Origin: Prevotella sp. | GTDB lineage: Bacteria > Bacteroidota > Bacteroidia > Bacteroidales > Bacteroidaceae | Reading direction: 5' to 3' | DNA length: 51,312 nucleotides | NCBI GenBank assembly: GCA_022769285.1 | Contig: JALEKD010000042.1 | Span: forward strand, 1-51,312 | Shown: positions 1 through 7,965 of the stretch, piece by piece | Position numbering within the stretch: position 1 is the stretch's first letter | Layout: each line of letters begins with the position of its first letter | Position numbers and translations under genes: made by a program | Notes under the pieces: generated by a model | What the model saw: the letters and a program-made list of their open reading frames with translations, nothing else | Told to the model about the DNA's origin: nothing | Databases searched by the model: none

Positions 1-122
1 GGTTGATATTTATTCCGAGCATAGCAATTAACCGTGCTAAAGCTCTTGCCTAACTGTTTTGCCAGCCAGGTTTGTGAAATACCCTTGCTATCTAAGACAT
101 CTTTTATCTTGTTTAGTTTCAT
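1..122 (-). CDS. XRE-type HTH regulator, 5' part only (runs off left edge)
   Basis: The minus strand opens at an ATG (120-122) and reads 40 codons to the window edge without a stop. The peptide begins MKLNKIKDVLDSKGISQTWL and continues with AKQLGKSFSTVNCYARNKYQ, which fits the first four helices of an XRE/Cro DNA-binding domain (Q-x-x-x-A near the turn, then S-x-x-x-V-N in the recognition helix). Regulators with this kind of start in Bacteroidota often sit beside DNA methyltransferase or restriction genes or act as antitoxins; that is family knowledge and the neighbour lies outside the window. A TATATTTG -7 box lies about 20 bp upstream at 143-150. Function beyond DNA binding is not claimed. 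Confidence 0.7.
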   Translation of the reverse strand, partial: MKLNKIKDVLDSKGISQTWLAKQLGKSFSTVNCYARNKYQ

Positions 123-142
123 AAATTCACCGAATTTTGCTG

Positions 143-150
143 CAAATATA
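143..150 (-). promoter_or_regulatory. -7 box of the HTH gene
   Basis: TATATTTG read on the minus strand matches the Bacteroidota -7 consensus TAnnTTTG and is followed by GC. It is about 20 nt before the HTH start codon. No clear -33 element is visible. Confidence 0.5.
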
Positions 151-214
151 CATTAAATTTTGCGATAATAATTATAAACTAAGCTATTTTATGTAAATTA
201 TTCCAATATAACGA

Positions 215-244
215 TTGTTATTTCATGTAGTTATTGTACCTTTG
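215..244 (+). promoter_or_regulatory. Strong Bacteroidota-type promoter with no gene behind it
   Basis: TTG (215-217), a 19-bp spacer and TACCTTTG (237-244) give a near-ideal -33/-7 pair pointing right, divergent from the HTH gene. No convincing ORF follows before the convergent cdd gene. The likely transcript carries small hairpins: GTTTG/CAAAC near 260-270, ACCTC/GAGGT near 315-330, and AATAGCT/AGCTATT near 338-360. Confidence 0.5.
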
Positions 245-420
245 CAGCGGAGAAGAGTTGTTTGACAGCAAACGTATGCATATTGCAGAAATTGGGACTG
301 TTGCCAAATCATTACCTCTATTGAGGTGAAAGACTCATAAATAGCTCATTTTAAGCTATTCAGCAGATTTTAGCGTAATTTTCAAAGAAAAGTCTCATAA
401 TCTTGTCCTATGTATATGCC
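245..420 (+). other. Non-coding stretch, possible small RNA
   Basis: This AT-rich segment follows a strong promoter and holds three short hairpins but only a 17-codon ATG-to-stop frame, starting near 276. Two similar words, AGACTCATAA and AGTCTCATAA, occur near 331 and 391. It may be an sRNA or the remnant of a lost gene; the sequence does not decide. Confidence 0.25.
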
Positions 421-429
421 TGAGTAACA

Positions 430-672
430 TTGAAAAGTAAAAAAAGTAAAAGGCAAAAAAATAAAAGGCGCTGCCTGCACGCTGGCGCTGGCTTTCTGCA
501 CGCCAATGGCTGTTGCGGAAATTGTGGAAGCCGACCTTTTCGATGCTGGGAGCCGTCTTTAGAAGTCTAAAGGTCGGTCTTTTCGTTTCCCGCAGCAGTC
601 ATTAGCCCACTAATGAGGATTTCAAGCTGTGCTTGTTACTTTTTTACCTTTCCACTTTTTGCCTTTAATTCT
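430..672. repeat. MITE-like inverted-repeat element, copy 1
   Basis: The element is bounded by A-rich runs on the left (AAAGTAAAAGGCAAAAA, 430-468) and their approximate reverse complement on the right (634-672, ending TTTTTGCCTTTAATTC). Inside is a hairpin with 9-bp arms, CCGACCTTT (531-539) and AAAGGTCGG (569-577). The loop holds CTGGGAGCCGTCTTTA (546-561), a 16-mer found again on both arms of the structure at 26457-26513. The core aligns by eye with the element at 42902-43190. No ORF is present. It lies between the HTH promoter region and the 3' end of cdd. Confidence 0.6.
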
Positions 673-757
673 GGCGCGATGGGCAACAGACCACATAGCG
701 ATGACGACTGACGTCACCGTTATACGGTCTGAGATGATGGGGAGCTACGCGGGCAGC

Positions 758-1240
758 CTACATGTGCATGTTCTTGTCTACAAACGACAGGGGCATCAGG
801 TCCTTGACACTCTCCAGGCAGTAGACCACCCGCTGCCCATAGAGCAGAATACGTACGGGCGACTGATAGCGATCCTCCATTTCCAGGATGACCTGCCGGC
901 AGGCGCCACAGGGCGTAACGGGTTCCTGGGTAAACCCATTGGCGTTACAGGCGGCTATGGCCAAGGCGGTTATGGCATGTTCGGGGTGCATGGCCTGGGC
1001 GGCGAAGATGGCGCTGCGCTCTGCACACAGGCCCGAAGGAAAGGCGGCGTTCTCCTGGTTGGCCCCTATCTGAATAGAGCCGTCGGCCAGACGCAGGGCG
1101 GCCCCCACGTGGAAGTGGCTATAGTTGGCATACGAGTTGGCCGTGGCCTGCTTGGCCTGCTCTACCAACTGCCGGTCGGCGACCGACAGCTCGTCCATGC
1201 TACAAGCCCTTACGGTGATGTCTATGTGGATTGTTTCCAT
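758..1240 (-). CDS. cdd: Cytidine deaminase
   Basis: The 160-aa protein deaminates cytidine and deoxycytidine to uridine forms in pyrimidine salvage. The zinc site is complete: Cys72-Ala-Glu74, where Glu74 is the proton shuttle, and PCGAC with Cys111 and Cys114. Three cysteine ligands are typical of the small homotetrameric Cdd class. HVGAAL (44-49) and NAAFPSGLCAERSA mark the substrate pocket. The gene starts one base after the stop of the upstream beta-helix lipoprotein (1242), so the two are probably cotranscribed and translationally coupled. No promoter of its own is visible. Length is within the family range. Confidence 0.95.
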   Translation of the reverse strand: METIHIDITVRACSMDELSVADRQLVEQAKQATANSYANYSHFHVGAALRLADGSIQIGANQENAAFPSGLCAERSAIFAAQAMHPEHAITALAIAACNANGFTQEPVTPCGACRQVILEMEDRYQSPVRILLYGQRVVYCLESVKDLMPLSFVDKNMHM

Positions 1241-1241
1241 A

Positions 1242-2660
1242 CTATCTATGGTTTAAGTATTCGTAAGCTCCTATATCGGGATGCTCGTCGCGACGCCGGC
1301 CCAACCGGTCGTGTGGGAGCGCGGTGAGCTGACTGGCCCGGCCTATGGCCGAGCTCAGACTGTCGAGCCCGAAGTCGTATATCAGGTTGTGGGTGTTCAT
1401 GCGGGCAAAGTGCTTACGGCCGCAGTGGGTGGTGTCCTCGATGTCCTCGTACACCACGCGGGTAAAATACACGCTGTCGGCCGTGGTAATCTTGGGGGTG
1501 CGTATGATGCAGTCGGCAAAACGATACGTGAGCTTCTTATGGGTGGTTATCATCATCTCATCGTCGGCATAGCCGGTGATAAGTGTGTTCTGGCACAGCA
1601 TGTTGACCAGCGGGCCGGTCATGGCAAACGCAGCACCGCGGTTGCCGTCAAAGGGGTAGAACTGGGCGATGGTACACTGGTTGATACTGACGTCGCCCCC
1701 CGTTATGGACACACACTGGCGCAGGGAGTTGGTTATCTGGCTGTTTTCCAGGACGGCCTTGACCTGATTGAGGGACACCCCTACACCCTTACTGTTGTGT
1801 ACAGTCGAGTTGATGAGCGATAGTTTGAGGCGGGTTACATCGGCCGAGTCGGCCACGATACCGTCAAACGCTCCGTGCAGGTCGGTATAGACCAGCTCGT
1901 TGCCGTACGAGGAGTCGGCGAAGTGGATGCCGTGCCACTGACCAGACACGCGATCGTAAGGCAGATAGTCAAACATGTGGTCTATGCGGTCGCCCCGCAA
2001 CGTAACGGGCTCATCGGCCGTGCCAAGGCTCTTCAGGCATCCGCCCACCTCCATGCCGGCCGACCCGTGGAAGTAGAGCGTGGTGCCGGGGGCCAAGGTA
2101 AGCGTGGCACCAGGGGCCACCTGGACATTACCCTGTATCACGATGGGCACCGGACCTGCCAAGGTGGTGTCGCGGGTTACCTGTAGGGAACGCACCAGGG
2201 TGGCATTCCAGGCAAAGGATTGCAGGTTGACCTTCTGGACCTGTCCGCTCTCCAGCGTAAATAGCAGGTTGTCCTCTACCAGCGTGGGCTTGGGACTGTT
2301 CTGCCTGGCGGGCGTAACCTCGACAAACACCCGCAGACTGTCGCCCTTGCGTAGCTCTACATCGCTCGTCTGATAGCCGCTCTCTGGCCCTAAGTAGGTG
2401 CCCTGTACATTGACGCGGAAACCACTCTGGTTGCCCCGTTCCAGCCGGATGGACGTACAGCGCAGCCCACTGCCATTGCGGTTATAGGCCCAGAAAGTAC
2501 GCATGGCCGAGGGGGTGTTGCTGAACACCGTATCGACCTTGACCGTGTCGGCCGAGAATGTGAGCACGGCCGAGGGTGACAGCGTGAAGTCGTCATCGTC
2601 GCACGCTGTAAGGAATATGCTTGCCAGGGCTATCGCCCAGATGTATAGTAAATCTTTCAT
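1242..2660 (-). CDS. Lipoprotein with right-handed beta-helix domain
   Basis: The 472-aa protein starts with a hydrophobic signal and lipobox (SIFLTAC, Cys about residue 20) followed by DDDD, an acidic stretch common in Bacteroidota lipoproteins exported to the outer membrane or surface. Residues about 150-400 form a parallel beta-helix: repeated short strands around VQGNVQVAPGATLTLAPGTT, then INSTVHNSKGVGVSL and LENSQITNSLRQCVSITGG. The C-terminus ends in DIGAYEY, as in choice-of-anchor/beta-helix proteins. Such folds often bind or cleave polysaccharide, but no catalytic motif is evident, so no reaction is assigned. It is the first gene of a two-gene unit with cdd. A weak -7-like AATATTTG lies at 2686-2693. 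Confidence 0.8.
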   Translation of the reverse strand: MKDLLYIWAIALASIFLTACDDDDFTLSPSAVLTFSADTVKVDTVFSNTPSAMRTFWAYNRNGSGLRCTSIRLERGNQSGFRVNVQGTYLGPESGYQTSDVELRKGDSLRVFVEVTPARQNSPKPTLVEDNLLFTLESGQVQKVNLQSFAWNATLVRSLQVTRDTTLAGPVPIVIQGNVQVAPGATLTLAPGTTLYFHGSAGMEVGGCLKSLGTADEPVTLRGDRIDHMFDYLPYDRVSGQWHGIHFADSSYGNELVYTDLHGAFDGIVADSADVTRLKLSLINSTVHNSKGVGVSLNQVKAVLENSQITNSLRQCVSITGGDVSINQCTIAQFYPFDGNRGAAFAMTGPLVNMLCQNTLITGYADDEMMITTHKKLTYRFADCIIRTPKITTADSVYFTRVVYEDIEDTTHCGRKHFARMNTHNLIYDFGLDSLSSAIGRASQLTALPHDRLGRRRDEHPDIGAYEYLNHR

Positions 2661-3120
2661 TTAGGTAAATAACGAGTTTAGGGCACAAATATTGTTGAAA
2701 TCTATCGTTTTATTCGCATTTTATGACCATTTCCCCTGCTTCGGCAGCACCTGGGGACACTTTGGAAGCCGCGTCCCCCCATTACTAAGCCTTCATTCCC
2801 CGTTCGCCCAAGCTTCTCCTGTGGGCGAGGGAGCCATAGGGATGGGTACTATGAGGGCTGCACCAACCGTGGTTAGCAACCTGGTGTCGGGAAAAGGGGC
2901 GTCGGGAGTGGCTGAGAGGGCCATTGGGCAAGAATTAACTTAATATTTATGAAATAGTTGTTAACTTCTTAACAATATTACATAACTTTATACTCGCTCT
3001 AGTAAATAAGGATAACATATATACATCTGGAAATAACAGGATAACGTTTTTTTATCACCACTAATCAATATCTAAAAAAGGAAAAAGGAAAAGTATCAAG
3101 TTCCTCGCATCTTTGTATGC
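2661..3120. other. Intergenic spacer without a supported gene
   Basis: The stretch 2740-2940 is GC-rich with a small hairpin (CGCCCA/TGGGCG near 2807-2827) and no convincing ORF; an 83-codon frame there has no recognisable content. 2941-3100 turns AT-rich and carries TTGTTAA-CTTC-TTAACAA near 2957-2974 and a perfect hairpin CCTCGCAT/ATGCGAGG at 3103-3124 just before the pseudogene pieces. Confidence 0.4.
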
Positions 3121-3596
3121 GAGGTGGAAGCTCAGCCCATGTTGGCTGGCAGCAACCCGAATGTAAATGCTGGCATTGATACCAATCAAAAAAGTTAGTT
3201 ATGGCGATGACGACGATGTCTGGGAAACAGTAAGTGGCCCAGAGAACTAAAGAAAGATTGCTTTAAGGAGAAAAAGAGATGAATATAGTTAATGGGGACA
3301 AGATTGGTAAAACTACGGGTATGGAAAACGGAAAACCTGGCTTTATTTTCTATGGTATTCATTTAGGTTATTCTAAAGAAAAGAACTATATATTCCTTCC
3401 TGCTAATGATAAAAGTAGTGAAAGTTATATGGAGGGTAATTACTGGTCTTCAGAATTATGGCTTAATGATAGTAATAATGGCAAAAGCCTGGATATGTTA
3501 GGAGGCAGTGGCTATTTTGCAGATGGAGGTTGGGCCAAGATAGGCATTAACTCTAAAAATTATGCTCGCCCCATCATTGATGATTCAAAATACTGA
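3121..3596 (+). pseudogene. Decayed FISUMP-type surface protein, fragment 1
   Basis: Protein-like reading is broken by stops and frame changes. 3121-3198 reads EVEAQPMLAGSNPNVNAGID and more before a stop; another frame near 3198-3248 reads YGDDDDVWETVSGPEN then stops. 3279-3596 is open for 105 codons with YIFLPANDK, GNYWSSELW and a terminal NYARPIID. The order LPA...G-YWSS...RP(V/I) is the hallmark of the C-terminal module of FISUMP-type (Fibrobacter succinogenes major paralogous domain) proteins. Here the module lacks any signal peptide or N-terminal region. Base composition is lower in GC than the neighbours, hinting at separate origin. The last ORF could still be translated, but a remnant is more likely. 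Confidence 0.55.
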
Positions 3597-3717
3597 ATCC
3601 GAACTTTCTATCGGCACTATTCAATGGTGTATCCTATAACTAAGAGGATGTAAGGAGACTTACAAATTGGGGTTTGACAATTACGGGAGCGCTCTCGCCC
3701 ACAGATACGAGAATTAA

Positions 3718-3921
3718 GTTTCTCTGCCTGGTGCAGGCGAGATCGCTCCTTGTCGTTTAGAGACTACCGCTACTCATCCACCTACAACTCCCCTATTTGG
3801 CTTCAGCCTCACAGCTACGATAGCTGGTTCCGCGGGACTTGCCCGACCTGTCTCTGACACCAGAACTATGACCAACACACTACCCGTTATGGCAAAAACG
3901 GATGTAAAGCAATTATTTTGA
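3718..3921 (+). pseudogene. Decayed FISUMP-type module, fragment 2
   Basis: One frame reads VSLPGAGEIAPCR and later ends GLARPVSD...KQLF-stop (3919-3921). In the middle the +1 frame instead reads DYRYSSTYNSPIWLQP, resembling the YWSST segment. LPGAG, YSSTYNS and LARPV together mimic LPAAG...YWSST...SVRPV of a FISUMP module with at least one frameshift. It follows fragment 1 by about 120 bp, so these may be two degraded modules of one former gene or family array. The frame starts directly after a TAA (3715-3717) and has no start codon of its own. Confidence 0.4.
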
Positions 3922-3953
3922 ACCGTTCTGAATAGTTTATTAAATAAAAAAGG

Positions 3954-3961
3954 TATCTTTG
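3954..3961 (+). promoter_or_regulatory. -7 box for the secreted protein gene at 4040
   Basis: TATCTTTG followed by CA is an exact TAnnTTTG match about 80 bp before the start codon. The -33 region is not clear. Confidence 0.5.
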
Positions 3962-4039
3962 CAATAGGAACGTCAACCAAAAGCCCAGTGCCCATGCTGA
4001 CGATGGGGATGCGGATTATAAACTATAAAAAGAAATGAT

Positions 4040-5131
4040 ATGTTGCGCCAATGGATAGTAGGGCTGTTAGTAGTGGTGTCACTCAGTACCGCCCAGGGAC
4101 AGACACCCGAATACAAGCGGGCCACCTCGGTGAGTGATTTTGCCAACGGGGCCGAATGCATCATTACCTATAAGAAGTCGGGAGGGCTGTGCAACCTGGA
4201 GATAACCCGCGATACAAGGGGCGGTGATGCCAACATCTACAAGCTGACCCACTCTAAGATAAACGCCAACATAGAGGAGCTGGCCACCAGAACCACCACA
4301 CTGCAACTAAAACGGGTGGCCGGCCACTTCTACCTATTTGCCCCGACAGAGGGGCTCTATGTATCGGCAGTGACCCGCTCGGTTACGGCGAACACAGCCC
4401 TGTACGACCTGTTCAGCCTCACCCCTACGCCCACAGACTCTGTATATATAGAGAAAAACGGCAGCAACTACGAAGTAAGGTTGGGCCCCAAGTACTTTCG
4501 CCACCATCAGACCGTGTCAGAATACAGGCTGACGGGCAAGACATCAACCAACACATCGCCTATACTGCTCTACGTGGTGGGCGAGAAGAAGCCCGACCCC
4601 ATACTGGCACTCGATGCTAATACCGACTTGGCCACGGTAAACTTTGAGGGTACGGTGCGCTTTGACAGGACATTTGCCAACGGACTGTACAACACCCTGA
4701 TGCTACCCTTTGCCATCGCTGACCCGTGGCAAGTGTTTGGCAGCGGTGTGGTTATCTATCAGCCTAACAAGGCCAACCAGGGTACGCTCATGCTGCGCAG
4801 GCTGAAAAGCGGCGAGCGGCTACAGGCCAACACGCCCTATCTGCTGACAGGAACTTTTGATAAGCCTCCCTATATTATAAATAAGGTAAAGGTAAACTAT
4901 AACGCCAACGCAGCTGCACCTAAAATCACGGTGGGAGCGCTGACTATACAGGGTGTCTATCAGAAGCGGGCCATGGGCGGCACAGGCCACTACGTGATGT
5001 ACCGCGACCACTTCAGCCGCTGTACAGCCACGCCCTCGCTTGCCATAGAGCCTTACAAGTGGTACATCGCAGACCCCGGCACGCCTGCCAAGGGGATACG
5101 CTGGGGACGCATCATACGCCTGGATAAATAA
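4040..5131 (+). CDS. Secreted protein of unknown function (363 aa)
   Basis: The protein has a signal peptide (MLRQWIVGLLVVVSLSTAQG, cleavage probably after QG around residue 21) and no membrane segment after it. Residues about 215-280 contain ANGLYNTLMLPFAI...LLTGTF, resembling the W/Y-NT-LPF segment seen in many Prevotella and Bacteroides secreted or leucine-rich-repeat proteins. Two repeats rich in aromatic and basic residues precede it. No catalytic motif is recognisable and no function is proposed. It has its own promoter (3954-3961) and converges on yigZ with a 9-bp gap, so it appears monocistronic. Confidence 0.7.
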   Translation: MLRQWIVGLLVVVSLSTAQGQTPEYKRATSVSDFANGAECIITYKKSGGLCNLEITRDTRGGDANIYKLTHSKINANIEELATRTTTLQLKRVAGHFYLFAPTEGLYVSAVTRSVTANTALYDLFSLTPTPTDSVYIEKNGSNYEVRLGPKYFRHHQTVSEYRLTGKTSTNTSPILLYVVGEKKPDPILALDANTDLATVNFEGTVRFDRTFANGLYNTLMLPFAIADPWQVFGSGVVIYQPNKANQGTLMLRRLKSGERLQANTPYLLTGTFDKPPYIINKVKVNYNANAAAPKITVGALTIQGVYQKRAMGGTGHYVMYRDHFSRCTATPSLAIEPYKWYIADPGTPAKGIRWGRIIRLDK

Positions 5132-5140
5132 AAGACTACC

Positions 5141-5731
5141 CTACTGCTCGAACGAGAGGTGGGCCAGGCGGCTGCGAAGGGCTTCGGCCATCTCGCGGCG
5201 TATAGATAGGGTGACAGAGCAGGTATTGTCAAAACTCTGGGCCACTATGCGGGGCTGCATCTCCTTGATGACGCGCATCACGGCGTTCATCATGGGATAG
5301 GCAAAGGTGTAGGTAATGGTATCTTCGACCAGACGGGGCTCGACGGTGGCATGGGCCAAGGCATTGGCCGCCGCACAGCGGTAGGCCACAATCAGTCCGC
5401 CTGTACCTAAGTTGACCCCACCATAATAGCGTACCACCACGACCAGCACATTGGTAAGTTCGGCCGAATGGATCTGTCCCAGGATGGGTTTTCCTGCTGT
5501 TGATGAGGGCTCGCCGTCGTCATTGGCCCTAAACTCGGCCCCCGTAGGGCCTAATACATAGGCATAGCACACGTGGCGCGCATCATAATACTTCTTACGG
5601 TAGGTGGCCAGCAGGGCCTTTACCTCGTCTACCGTCTCCACATGATGTGCGAAGGCGAGGAACTTACTCCGCTTTTCAGAGTAGAAGCCCTCGCCTACCT
5701 GTTCTGTTATCGTTTTATATTCGTCAGTCAT
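5141..5731 (-). CDS. yigZ: YigZ/IMPACT family protein
   Basis: The 196-aa protein shows the UPF0029/IMPACT signature: EKRSKFLAFA near the start, HVCYAYVLG, NDDGEPSSTAGKPIL and VVRYYGGVNLGTGGL (about residues 104-118). Eukaryotic IMPACT proteins affect translational control, and bacterial YigZ is a small two-domain protein of uncertain role. The gene overlaps the end of the DUF1015 gene by 8 bp and is the last gene of the serC-serA-DUF1015-yigZ unit. Confidence 0.9.
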   Translation of the reverse strand: MTDEYKTITEQVGEGFYSEKRSKFLAFAHHVETVDEVKALLATYRKKYYDARHVCYAYVLGPTGAEFRANDDGEPSSTAGKPILGQIHSAELTNVLVVVVRYYGGVNLGTGGLIVAYRCAAANALAHATVEPRLVEDTITYTFAYPMMNAVMRVIKEMQPRIVAQSFDNTCSVTLSIRREMAEALRSRLAHLSFEQ

Positions 5732-6974
5732 CCAATTTGTGAATTACAAGCCCACTTCTGAGTTTGGGCTCAAACCATGTAGCCTTGGGCGGCATTATCT
5801 CGCCGCTGTCGGCAATGTCCATAATCTGCTTCATCGTTACGGGATAGAGGGCCAAGGCCATACGCATCTCGCCAGAGTCTACCCGGCGCTTCAGTTCGGT
5901 CAGCCCTCGCAGGCCGCCCACGAAGTCTATGCGCTTGTCGCTCCGCAGATCCTTAATGCCCAGCAACTCGTCTAAGATAAGGCGCGACGAGATGTCTACA
6001 TCGAGCACGCCAATGGGATCGGTGTCGTCGTAGGTTCCCTCCTTGGCCTTCAGGCTGTACCAGTTGGCGTCCAGGTAGAGCGAGAACTCGTGCAGCTGCT
6101 TGGGGGCGTAAGCCTCGGTACCCTTCTTCTCAACGATAAAGTTCTTGGTAAGAGCCTTCAGAAACTCCTCGGAAGTCATGCCGTTCAAGTCCTTAACCAC
6201 GCGGTTATAGTCCAATATGGTGAGCTGCGAAGCCTGGAAACATACGGCCATAAAGTAGTTGTACTCTTCCTTGCCCGTATGTCTGGGATGCGCACTGGCC
6301 TTCTCGGCTCCCACCAAGGCGGCTGCGGCCGACCGGTGATGACCATCGGCTATGTACAGGCTGGGCATCTTGGCAAATTCGGTGGTAATGGTATCTATAT
6401 CGGTGGCATCGCTTACTACCCAGAGCTGATGGCGGAAGCCATCGATGGGCGCCACGAAATCGTACTCGGGCTTAGTAGACGCATAGCGCATGATGAGCTT
6501 GTTGAGAACCTCGTTGTCAGGATAGGCGAAGAACACGGGCTCCATATTGGCATCACATACGCGCACATGTTTCATCCGGTCTTCTTCCTTGTCCCTTCGC
6601 GTAAGTTCATGTTTCTTGATTACGCCGTTCATGTAGTCGGCCACGTAAGCCCCTACCACGATGCCATACTGGGTCTTACCCTGCATGGTCTGGGCGTATA
6701 TGTAGTAATGTTCTGCAGTGTCCTGTACCAACCAGCCGTTTTTCTGGAACTTCTCAAACTGCTGCTTGGCACTCTCATATACCCGCGGGTCATATTCAGA
6801 AATACCCGGCTCAAAATTAATCTCGGGCTTGATGATGTGATACAGGCTCTTCTCGTTGGTACCGGCCTCAATACGGGCCTCCTCGGAGTCTAATACGTCA
6901 TACGGGCGTGCTTCTACTTCCTCGACCAATTCCTTGGGAGGGCGCAAGCCCTTAAAAGGTTTAACGATTGCCAT
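5724..6974 (-). CDS. DUF1015 family protein
   Basis: This 416-aa cytoplasmic protein begins MAIVKPFKGLRPPKELVEEV and contains PYDVLDSEEAR and YIADGHHRSAAA (about residues 205-217), the conserved core of the DUF1015 (UPF0027-unrelated) family; a biochemical role is not established. Its place directly after serC and serA recurs in Bacteroidota and suggests a link to the phosphoserine pathway, which is inference from context. A perfect 11-bp hairpin lies between it and serA, so its expression may be set by partial termination or RNA processing. Confidence 0.85.
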   Translation of the reverse strand: MAIVKPFKGLRPPKELVEEVEARPYDVLDSEEARIEAGTNEKSLYHIIKPEINFEPGISEYDPRVYESAKQQFEKFQKNGWLVQDTAEHYYIYAQTMQGKTQYGIVVGAYVADYMNGVIKKHELTRRDKEEDRMKHVRVCDANMEPVFFAYPDNEVLNKLIMRYASTKPEYDFVAPIDGFRHQLWVVSDATDIDTITTEFAKMPSLYIADGHHRSAAAALVGAEKASAHPRHTGKEEYNYFMAVCFQASQLTILDYNRVVKDLNGMTSEEFLKALTKNFIVEKKGTEAYAPKQLHEFSLYLDANWYSLKAKEGTYDDTDPIGVLDVDISSRLILDELLGIKDLRSDKRIDFVGGLRGLTELKRRVDSGEMRMALALYPVTMKQIMDIADSGEIMPPKATWFEPKLRSGLVIHKLDD

Positions 6975-6995
6975 AGTTTAAGGTTTTAATTAATG

Positions 6996-7023
6996 TTTCC
7001 CCTCCTGCAAAGAGGAGGGGAAA
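6996..7023 (-). terminator. Intercistronic hairpin between serA and DUF1015
   Basis: Perfect 11-bp arms (TTTCCCCTCCT at 6996-7006 and its complement at 7013-7023) enclose a 6-nt loop. In the direction of transcription there is no T-tract, so it may be an attenuator, processing site or mRNA stabiliser rather than a full terminator. Confidence 0.6.
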
Positions 7024-7034
7024 TAGGTTAAAGT

Positions 7035-7952
7035 TTACTTATTTACTTGGAACTTGGCTGTGCCAGACTCGAAAAAAGAGTTAATCTGGCTAGCAGCAGC
7101 TATACCGGCATTGATATTGGCCTCGGCTGTCTGAGCGCCCATCTTCTTGGGTGTCGAGAAGTAACGCCCCTCGAACTTAGCAAAGTCTGCGTCAGCATCA
7201 GGTTTAATGTCGGTTACAAACTTCAGGTCTTCGCGCTCGGCCATCAGTTTGAGCAGTTCTGGCTCGTTGATTACCTCCTTGCGGGCGGTATTAATCAGAA
7301 TGCCATGCTTGGGCAGCTGATTGACCATGCGGTAACCTATGCTGTTAACCGTTTGCGGGGTAGCCGGGATGTGCAGCGATACGATGTCATTGGTCTGGAA
7401 CAGCTCGTCCTGAGACTTGCAGGCATGTACCCCGGCTGCCTCTATGGCCTCGGCAGGGCAGAAAGCATCGTAAGCCGACACCTCCATATCAAAGCCCTTG
7501 GCTATACGGGCCACATTGCGACCCACGTTGCCAAAGGCGAGGATGCCTAAGCGTTTGCCCTTCAACTCCGATCCGCTCTTACCGTTATAGAAATTGCGGA
7601 CGGTGTACACTAATAGTCCGAAGACCAGTTCGGCCACCGCGTTGGAGTTCTGCCCAGGCGTATTCTCTACCACTATGCCCTTAGACTTGGCATAGGCGCA
7701 GTCTATGTTGTCATATCCGGCTCCGGCACGTACCACTATCTTTAGGTTCTTGGCTGCATCGAGCACTTCGGGGGTAACCTTGTCCGAGCGTACTATCAGG
7801 GCATCGGCATCGGCCACAGCCGCTAACAGCTGACTTTTCTCGGTATATTTCTCTAAGAACGCTACCTGGTTTCCGGCAGATTCCAACTCGTTTTTGATAC
7901 CAGTTACCGCGGGGGCGGCAAATGGTTTCTCTGTAGCAACTAATACTTTCAT
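7035..7952 (-). CDS. serA: D-3-phosphoglycerate dehydrogenase
   Basis: The enzyme oxidises 3-phosphoglycerate to 3-phosphohydroxypyruvate, the first step of serine synthesis. Seen here: NAD-binding LGILAFGNVGRNVARIAKGF, the substrate-domain VRAGAGYDNID, and LINTARKEV. At 305 aa it is a short-form SerA without an ACT regulatory domain, so feedback by serine through that domain is not expected. The ATG at 7950-7952 (MKVLVATEKPF) is preferred over an upstream in-frame ATG at 7982 that would overlap serC; it leaves a 13-bp gap. The usual catalytic His region of the family is replaced around MGAQTAEAN, as in other short Bacteroidota homologues. Confidence 0.92.
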   Translation of the reverse strand: MKVLVATEKPFAAPAVTGIKNELESAGNQVAFLEKYTEKSQLLAAVADADALIVRSDKVTPEVLDAAKNLKIVVRAGAGYDNIDCAYAKSKGIVVENTPGQNSNAVAELVFGLLVYTVRNFYNGKSGSELKGKRLGILAFGNVGRNVARIAKGFDMEVSAYDAFCPAEAIEAAGVHACKSQDELFQTNDIVSLHIPATPQTVNSIGYRMVNQLPKHGILINTARKEVINEPELLKLMAEREDLKFVTDIKPDADADFAKFEGRYFSTPKKMGAQTAEANINAGIAAASQINSFFESGTAKFQVNK

Positions 7953-7965
7953 GTGCGTGGCTGGT

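Noticed and set aside
2692..2943. 83-codon plus-strand frame in the spacer
   Set aside because: No domain, no promoter box before it and no conserved ending; left as spacer.
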